Shown: positions 63,901 through 64,000 of the stretch, in pieces
Position numbering within the stretch: position 1 is the stretch's first letter
Layout: each line of letters starts with the position of its first letter
Assembly: GCA_028284345.1 (NCBI GenBank)
Contig: JANQRY010000008.1
Span: forward strand, 1 to 64,000
Direction of reading: 5' to 3'
Length of the DNA: 64,000 nt
From: Hyphococcus sp.
Lineage (GTDB): Bacteria > Pseudomonadota > Alphaproteobacteria > Caulobacterales > Parvularculaceae
Translations under genes and position numbers: made by a program
The notes under the pieces: model-generated
What the model was told of the DNA's origin: nothing
Databases searched by the model: none
The model's input: only the letters and a program-made list of their open reading frames with translations

Positions 63901-64000
63901 CTAGCGCCGGCGACGGGCGACGCGCTGAACCTCTTCCTCGACTTTCTCCTCGACAATCGCCGGCAGATTGGCGTCGAGCCATTCCTTGACCATCGGCTTC
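63901..64000 (-). CDS. popZ: C-terminal end of PopZ (DUF2497), partial
   Basis: The frame from the window edge reads KPMVKEWLDANLPAIVEEKV followed by EEEVQRVARRRR and TAG. This is the conserved helical C-terminus of the polar organising protein PopZ (L/V-K-E-W-L-D-x-N-L-P-x-I/L-V-E), which oligomerises and anchors ParB at the pole. Only the last 32 residues are in the window; the gene continues beyond 64000. Its place near valS is typical of alphaproteobacteria. Confidence 0.85.
   Translation of the reverse strand, partial: KPMVKEWLDANLPAIVEEKVEEEVQRVARRRR

Overview
The window is a GC-rich stretch of alphaproteobacterial chromosome, mostly housekeeping and cell-envelope genes. The lineage is suggested by the C-terminus of the polar organiser PopZ (DUF2497) at the right edge near valS, a methionine synthase present only as the separate homocysteine domain, two sites matching the CtrA consensus TTAA-N7-TTAA, bactofilin and PilZ proteins, and small dispersed palindromic repeats typical of the class. 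A Caulobacterales, Parvularculales or Hyphomonas-like marine bacterium is my best guess. I see no prophage, transposase, integrase, CRISPR array or rRNA operon.

Layout. 1-8.7 kb: tRNA-Ser, two small membrane ORFs, VanZ-like protein, galE-like epimerase, metallophosphatase, sugar-type methyltransferase, argE, the MetH homocysteine domain behind a perfect 22-bp palindrome, an H1-like basic protein and a tandem FKBP lipoprotein. 9-17 kb: an alpha/beta hydrolase lacking its nucleophile, an HTH regulator divergent from an ABC-F ATPase, an acyl-CoA thioesterase, a TIR-TPR membrane protein and a four-helix membrane protein. 17-20.3 kb: ribonucleotide reductase alpha subunit behind a CtrA site, two NrdR boxes and a structured leader, followed by a lower-GC ORF, a REP-like repeat cluster and a GIY-YIG nuclease. 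20.3-24.5 kb: two paralogous ~30-residue membrane proteins, a lipoprotein, bactofilin, a PilZ protein and envelope hypotheticals. 24.6-27.9 kb: TonB-dependent receptor and tRNA-Val. 28-33 kb: two divergent histidine kinases and a CI-like repressor facing a 66-residue ORF. 33.5-41 kb: glmU-rpiA, a hypothetical, gor, an IalB-like protein and acnA. 41-48 kb: outer-membrane barrel plus glycan synthase, dapF, tdk and a divergent PEP carboxylase. 48-55 kb: carotenoid oxygenase with DUF3297, DUF418, DUF5996 plus P450, and radA. 55-64 kb: cvpA-purF, a MoaD-like protein with a BNR propeller, valS, prolyl oligopeptidase and partial popZ.

How the genes work together. Clear functional groups are cvpA-purF (purine entry), glmU-rpiA (UDP-GlcNAc and pentose phosphates), the barrel/glycosyltransferase pair (probable polysaccharide synthesis and export), and the RNR control region, where a CtrA-type site sits just upstream of NrdR boxes. 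The points most worth a second look are the twin micro-membrane proteins, the three enzyme homologues with altered catalytic residues (GalE, alpha/beta hydrolase, PEP carboxylase), the RNR leader and its insertion-rich 3' side, the metH operator, the TonB-receptor 5' leader that can mask its own Shine-Dalgarno, and the TIR-TPR protein. No complete new defence or mobile system could be demonstrated.
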